DNA from: Seriola aureovittata
Lineage: Eukaryota > Chordata > Actinopteri > Carangiformes > Carangidae
Length of the DNA: 64,000 nt
NCBI RefSeq assembly: GCF_021018895.1
Contig: NC_079365.1
Location: forward strand, 3,241,501-3,305,500
Direction: 5' to 3'
Shown: positions 59,335 through 64,000 of the stretch, piece after piece
Numbering within the stretch: position 1 is the stretch's first letter
Layout of the letters: the number at the start of each line of letters is the position of its first letter
The notes under the pieces: model-generated
The model's input: only the letters and a program-made list of their open reading frames with translations
The model's database searches: none
What the model was told of the DNA's origin: nothing
Program-made: the position numbers and the translations under genes

Positions 59335-60030
59335 CGTAGTTGAAAACTGTTGTGTAACTGCTGTTAACAACTGACGTCATTGTGTCATATTTACACTAAC
59401 CCTCGTGTCAGCTAGTGTCAGCCCTTTATCTGTTTACTTCTCTCCTCTCTTTTCTCACATTTACAGTATTTTAAAACAGCTGAATTTCTAACAAAACTGT
59501 TCTCATTTACCATAACACACCCCATTAAGACTACAACTTCCAAGCTGCTGCTTTGCCGCTAAAATCCTGATTTTATAACCACGACGTCGTCTGACAACAT
59601 CACCAAACACCAAATTAAAGACAAAGACTGAGCTGTGATTCCAGCTGGACTGATTGAAAAATGATCACTCAGAGAGGAAGTAAGAAGAGACAGAATATCT
59701 TTCTTGTTTTGTCTCTCACACAGCCTCCATCTGGGTAACCAACCGCTGCTCCGCCTCTCTGCCACTCACTGAACAGAGTAAACACACAGAGACATGTGCC
59801 CTGTCGTTTTCAGGGCAGTTACTGGTGACTCTCTTCTTCGTAAAGTAGTAAGGTTTGTCCAGAAAATCTCAAGACTTTTTTTTTTTTAAGTTATTACAAA
59901 TTGTCTAAAGAGTCTGTAAATCTAGTAATAAATGCACTAAGTTGGTAAAACTACTTGATCTTGCCAATTCATTTTGACAGAGCCAATGGGGGAATTCCAA
60001 CACTCCAGACGACCAGTGGTGTCAGTTCAT
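59335..60030 (+). repeat. Dispersed repeat Y, copy 2
   Basis: Second copy of the repeat at 50195-50830, with AATCCTGATTTTATAACC and GTCTGACAACATCACC in its middle that copy 1 lacks or has diverged. Confidence 0.75.
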
Positions 60031-62843
60031 GACTAAGTTCTGCATCATTCAGCGGCACAATGATCTAACCTAATCACTCACTCACTTAGTCATGGACATT
60101 GCTGTGGTCCATCTAAAAGAGAAACATTGCGGAAAATCCTGCTATAGACACTATAATTCTGACATTTAATATGAATTTAATTAAAGCTTAATATTCCAAA
60201 ATCATGACCAGGTGATCTTCTACAACATGAACACACAATTTTCTGTCAAACTGAGAATTGTTTGGGAGTATTTCATTAGATATTTGTTTTTTTGTCTTCG
60301 CTCCTCTCACTTATTTGACATGGCCAGGATTCAGCTACAGAAGGGGGAGGTCACATATGTCTGTGCACCAATCAGGATTCACCAACACCTGAATATGACT
60401 CTGACAACCCTGACTATTACTTATTTTGTCATGAATATTAATTCTATAATGAAAAACTTGAGAAACTTCTCTTCCTGACTTTACCAGATGTCAAAGTCCA
60501 TGCACGCCATGTGTTGCAAGAAAATATGCAATTCCCAGTGGGAGGAGAGAGGGAGACAGCACAGCCAATGTGTTACATTAGCCTGGCGTGCTGACAGTTA
60601 ATAATAGCTAAAACAAAGCATAAATACAGCTTTGATTTTGGGTCTCAAATGTGCCAGTACCTGTTGAGCTGGATTTAGACAGGTTCAGGTCTCAATTTTA
60701 GGTCTGCAGTAATAGGATAAGCCCTAAAGCTGCACTATTCAGTCATTTATATTGGATCACCACCTCTGCAATGACCCAATGTATGGAACTTTTTAGTGGG
60801 TTTAGCTAAGAAGAGAGGTGCTCAACTTTAACCAGCATCAATAAACTCTATAAATCTTCATACCAAAGGCTACAAGGAGAAAAGAACTAAACGCAGCTGT
60901 CCCTGTGTGTTCACACACAACCAGCCTCTCATTCACTAAGTTTTAATCTACAGTTTCCTGTCTGTGAAAACATTTCCAGCCACAGATCCCACCCTTCTCA
61001 CCTATTTCTTTTTGAATTTCAGCTGGAAGGACAGGTCTTTTTTACATAAAAGGCCGCTTTTACTGTCGCTTTAAAAATAGCTGAAGTTTATAAATAATTG
61101 CAGCGCGTTGTGGTCTCAGGTGGGTTTTCTGTACCTCTACAATGTCAGCTGGTGAACAACCATGCCCAACAGCCTTCACACAGTTTTTTCTTTTAAAATC
61201 AGCCCACGGATTGCTGAATTTCCTGGATGGTTTTAACATGACCACATCGATACGATATGTGAGCGTCATCTCCATTTCTTTTCTGCCTTCCTCCTCACTC
61301 AGCCCCCCAGGGTTTCATCTGTAAAGCAGATGGGAATATAATGGACCGGAGGCTTGAAAAGACTGTCCTTACACCGAGTCAGGGTTGTCCCTGAAATATG
61401 TGGTTTCACCAAAATAAAAAAAGAAAGGCCTGCACAGTACAGCATTTCATCTTTGTCTCTACCTTCCTCGAGGCAAAGTCAAAAATACAGCATTTTCCCC
61501 TCGCTCTTTGCTTCTTGTTTCTGACACAACAGAGCTACCGGCTTTGTGGTTGCTTTTAACAATTACACCTCACTTCCTAGCAATGCCCAGCATGGCCATT
61601 TGGCCTCCCAACACCAGTCAGCCCTTTTTATGTCTGGCAATCTCTCAGGCCCCAGACTCCCGTCAACAGCAGCCTGTCCACAGTGCCCCCCCCCCCCGTG
61701 CCCAGCTCCCACTGCCCTGTGAGAAGTGTCTACTGCTGTTTTTTCCTCCAAATGTGAAACTGCACAAACAAAATTTTGTCACTGTTCCAAATTTTGCCTA
61801 AAAAGTTGGCTTCACGTTTAGTTAAGCTTGTAAGATTAATTATGTCACCCAATTTTGCTTTACGAGTACAAATGTCATAAAATGCTGCCATCCATGCACA
61901 ATTTATAAACACGTTGGCATGGTTCAAGTTTAACCTTATTCACACCCAAAGTGAGCAAATTGTAATTTCCTTTAGATTCTGGGACATCCTCTCTCCGTTA
62001 TATTTCATTATGTTCATTATGTTTCATGACCAGACATGAGTTTAAAAAAGCTGCACTCCTGTCAACACTCTTTCAAATCGACATCTCACATCTGCCATAT
62101 AGCAGCCCCACTGTGAAGTGTTTTGGTCCCAGATTTGAAAATGTGAAATAAACCCATTTTGAAAGTTTCAACAAAAAAATAGTCATTTCAGCAGTCAGTA
62201 CTCTGGCATATGAGGGAGGAAATACAGACCTTGAGCTCCTAATAGTATATTCTGAAAGGTAATAGTGCCTATTGAGACAGAGAGAAGATAGGATGAAGTG
62301 AGAAAGATTTGTTGTGGGGAAACTGACAACATACAAGGTTGGATTATCACTTGAGCCAAGGAGGCAACTGCAGCAGAGTCCCATCCACCCAAAATTCCCC
62401 ATCTTGCTGAGAGTGAGATGTGAAAATGAAGACTGGAAGGAAGGGAAACAGTTAGCCTGGCTCTGTCCAAAGTTAAAATATATACATACCAACACCTGTA
62501 AAGTTCACCAACTGACATGTTGATCTTCACCCCTCACTCTTGGAGAAAAATGTGAAAAAAATGCCCAAAATTTCTCAAAATGTTCCATCATTTCTTTTAA
62601 GCAGCATTGTTAGCCATTCTGTCTCATATGGCCCTTTGTCTTTCAGTAGATATTATGCTAACACTGTCACATTCTTAAACATACAGTAACATATTTATTG
62701 GTCACTTGTGGGAAACTTATGAACACAACAATAACAAGTTGATAACTTCTTAGCACATCAACTAGTTACGGGGCAACATTATTTTTGGCTGGACCACAAC
62801 AGCGAGACCAGCCCTGTAATCGTGAAAGTCCCCGACTGTTTAG

Positions 62844-62879
62844 CTGACTGACTGACTGACTGACTGACTGACTGACTGA
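62844..62879. repeat. (CTGA)9 tetranucleotide microsatellite
   Basis: Nine perfect CTGA units. Confidence 0.95.
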
Positions 62880-63276
62880 TGGTACTTCTACCACTTCTCA
62901 GTGGAGCGCCAAGCCGCAATCTGCTGAGCAGCTCTGGTCTCCCGGTTGCTCTAGGACTGCAGGGGAGCGGAGGAACACTTCCAAAACAAGTGAGACTCCG
63001 TGTAAACTACTTTCATTACATGTATCATTATTACTAAAGGAGGCAGAGGAATAACTAAACATAAGACACAAAGAGCAGAAAGAGCAGGAGAGAGGGAGAG
63101 AGAGAAGTCATCGGTAACGAGGCTATGACCAACTCTACATATCAAATAGAGGGAGTTAGACATAAAGACCTGCCTGTAATAAAAGTCTGTCACGTTATGG
63201 AGTTGAAACAAATAAAAGCTACACTATTGTGAATCCCAGAGGGAGGCTGTGCTCTGTGACAGACAAAAAAAGGATG

Positions 63277-63435
63277 ATGTTCCCAGTGGCTCACCTGGTA
63301 AAGTGCATGCTTATGGTTTATTTTTTGCCGCAGCAGCCCAGGTTCGAGTCCAGCCTGTGGCACTTTGCTGTGTGTCATTCTCTTTCTCTCTCTCTCTTTC
63401 TCACTATGACTGAAATAAAAGCAAAAGCCAATCCA
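63277..63435 (+). mobile_element. tRNA-derived SINE, second family
   Basis: A-box-like GTGGCTCACCTGGTAAAG (63286-63303) and a canonical B-box GGTTCGAGTCC (63341-63351), then TGTGGCACTTTGCTGTGTGT, a CT-rich stretch and an AATAAAAGCAAAAGCC tail. This is a familiar percomorph SINE layout. Not a functional tRNA: no acceptor stem pairing was apparent and the arm spacing is distorted. Confidence 0.85.
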
Positions 63436-63534
63436 ATCCAAGCCTGGAAAAATAACTTAAAAAAGAAAGATCTGTCTCTCCTAACTTTCTCTCTGAGTGT
63501 TTATAAGTAAAGCTGAAATCACACCTCAGTCTTT

Positions 63535-63595
63535 CATTGATGTGTTTGGTGATTTTGTCAGACAACGTCACAGTTATAAAATCAGGATTTGACCA
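63535..63595 (-). repeat. Dispersed repeat Y, fragment, inverted
   Basis: TTTGGTGATTTTGTCAGACA and TTATAAAATCAGGATTTG are the reverse complement of the middle of copy 2 (59564-59613). Confidence 0.7.
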
Positions 63596-64000
63596 TAGGC
63601 GGTCCAGACATATGATTTTTGGTTTTGGTTTTACCTAGTCTTGTTTATTTGGAGTTATGTTTCTGTTCACCTGGCAAATGTCACATTCAAATATCTGGCT
63701 TTGAATGCTCCAGGCTCACGAGCTCTGACTGTGTCTGTCTGCTTTTTACTGCTGAGCGCTTAGTGTACAATGGGTGTTTCCATCTTTTTGTCTAAAAACA
63801 GTTGCCTTCTGCATCCGAAATCAAAACTATGAGGAAGAGTGAGAGTGAACCAAAACAGTAAAGATGTGGGCCAAACAACTAAACAGTAACATGAGCTTCT
63901 GAAACTCACTATAAAGCTCCATAAAGTCAAGGGGAGCAGCACATACAGGTTAAAATTGTCAATACTCCAAAGAACTCCTTTAACACAGTGTTTCATTATT

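Larger units (their letters stand above)
51456..64000 (-). other. fbln2: fbln2 upstream intron (no further coding exon seen)
   Basis: 12.5 kb with LINE, MITE, SINE and dispersed-repeat copies (listed separately). No ORF resembles the fibulin-2 N domain, which in mammals is mostly one large exon and should stand out. The gene therefore probably continues past the window edge. Confidence 0.7.

Noticed and set aside
63286..63360. tRNA gene
   Set aside because: A- and B-box sequences are present but cloverleaf pairing is not, and the flanks match a SINE body and tail.

Overview
The window looks like nuclear DNA from a ray-finned (percomorph-like) fish. The grounds are vertebrate split-gene structure, a fibulin-2 type extracellular-matrix gene, tRNA-derived SINEs and short palindromic elements of kinds I recognise as abundant in percomorph genomes, a decayed Tc1-like transposon, LINE reverse-transcriptase fragments, and many CA/GT/AT microsatellites. 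The species cannot be named from the sequence alone. Homology statements rest on remembered family sequences, not on a search.

Layout. 1-660: decayed LINE reverse transcriptase, minus strand. 1.1-4.15 kb: an unrecognised plus-strand gene of two visible coding exons, encoding a Pro/His/Phe-Leu repeat protein with an acidic, Ser-rich tail and a basic nuclear-localisation-like motif; its 3' UTR carries four spaced copies of a ~19-bp motif and a polyadenylation signal. 4.56-4.76 kb: dispersed fish repeat. 4.76-5.94 kb: a tandem array of about seven 155-227 bp units, each carrying a short exon-like block between splice-site-like sequences. 6-11.5 kb: intergenic DNA with LINE and other repeats. 11.5 kb to at least 51.5 kb: the 3' two-thirds of a fibulin-2 gene (fbln2), minus strand, 15 coding exons resolved to the base. 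51.5-64 kb: fbln2 upstream intron or flank with repeats only; the large N-terminal coding exon(s) expected for fibulin-2 are not visible and probably lie beyond 64,000.

The fbln2 exons encode, in order, three anaphylatoxin-type modules (exons a-c), an EGF module preceded by an acidic linker (d), a Thr-rich linker (e), a non-calcium-type EGF module (f), eight calcium-binding-type EGF modules (g-n), and the fibulin C-terminal module (o). All 14 junctions join in frame with canonical GT/AG sites. Eleven are phase 1, so most EGF exons are symmetric and individually skippable. The two genes point toward each other (tail to tail) across about 7 kb.

The most interesting non-coding signals are simple sequences placed directly at fbln2 splice sites: a (TG)13 tract before the second visible exon, a C23 plus CT-repeat tract serving as another polypyrimidine tract, a 25-nt T-run just after a donor, and a perfect 30-bp palindrome beside the Thr-linker donor. 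The best candidates for something undescribed are the repeat-protein gene and the cassette array 3' of it.
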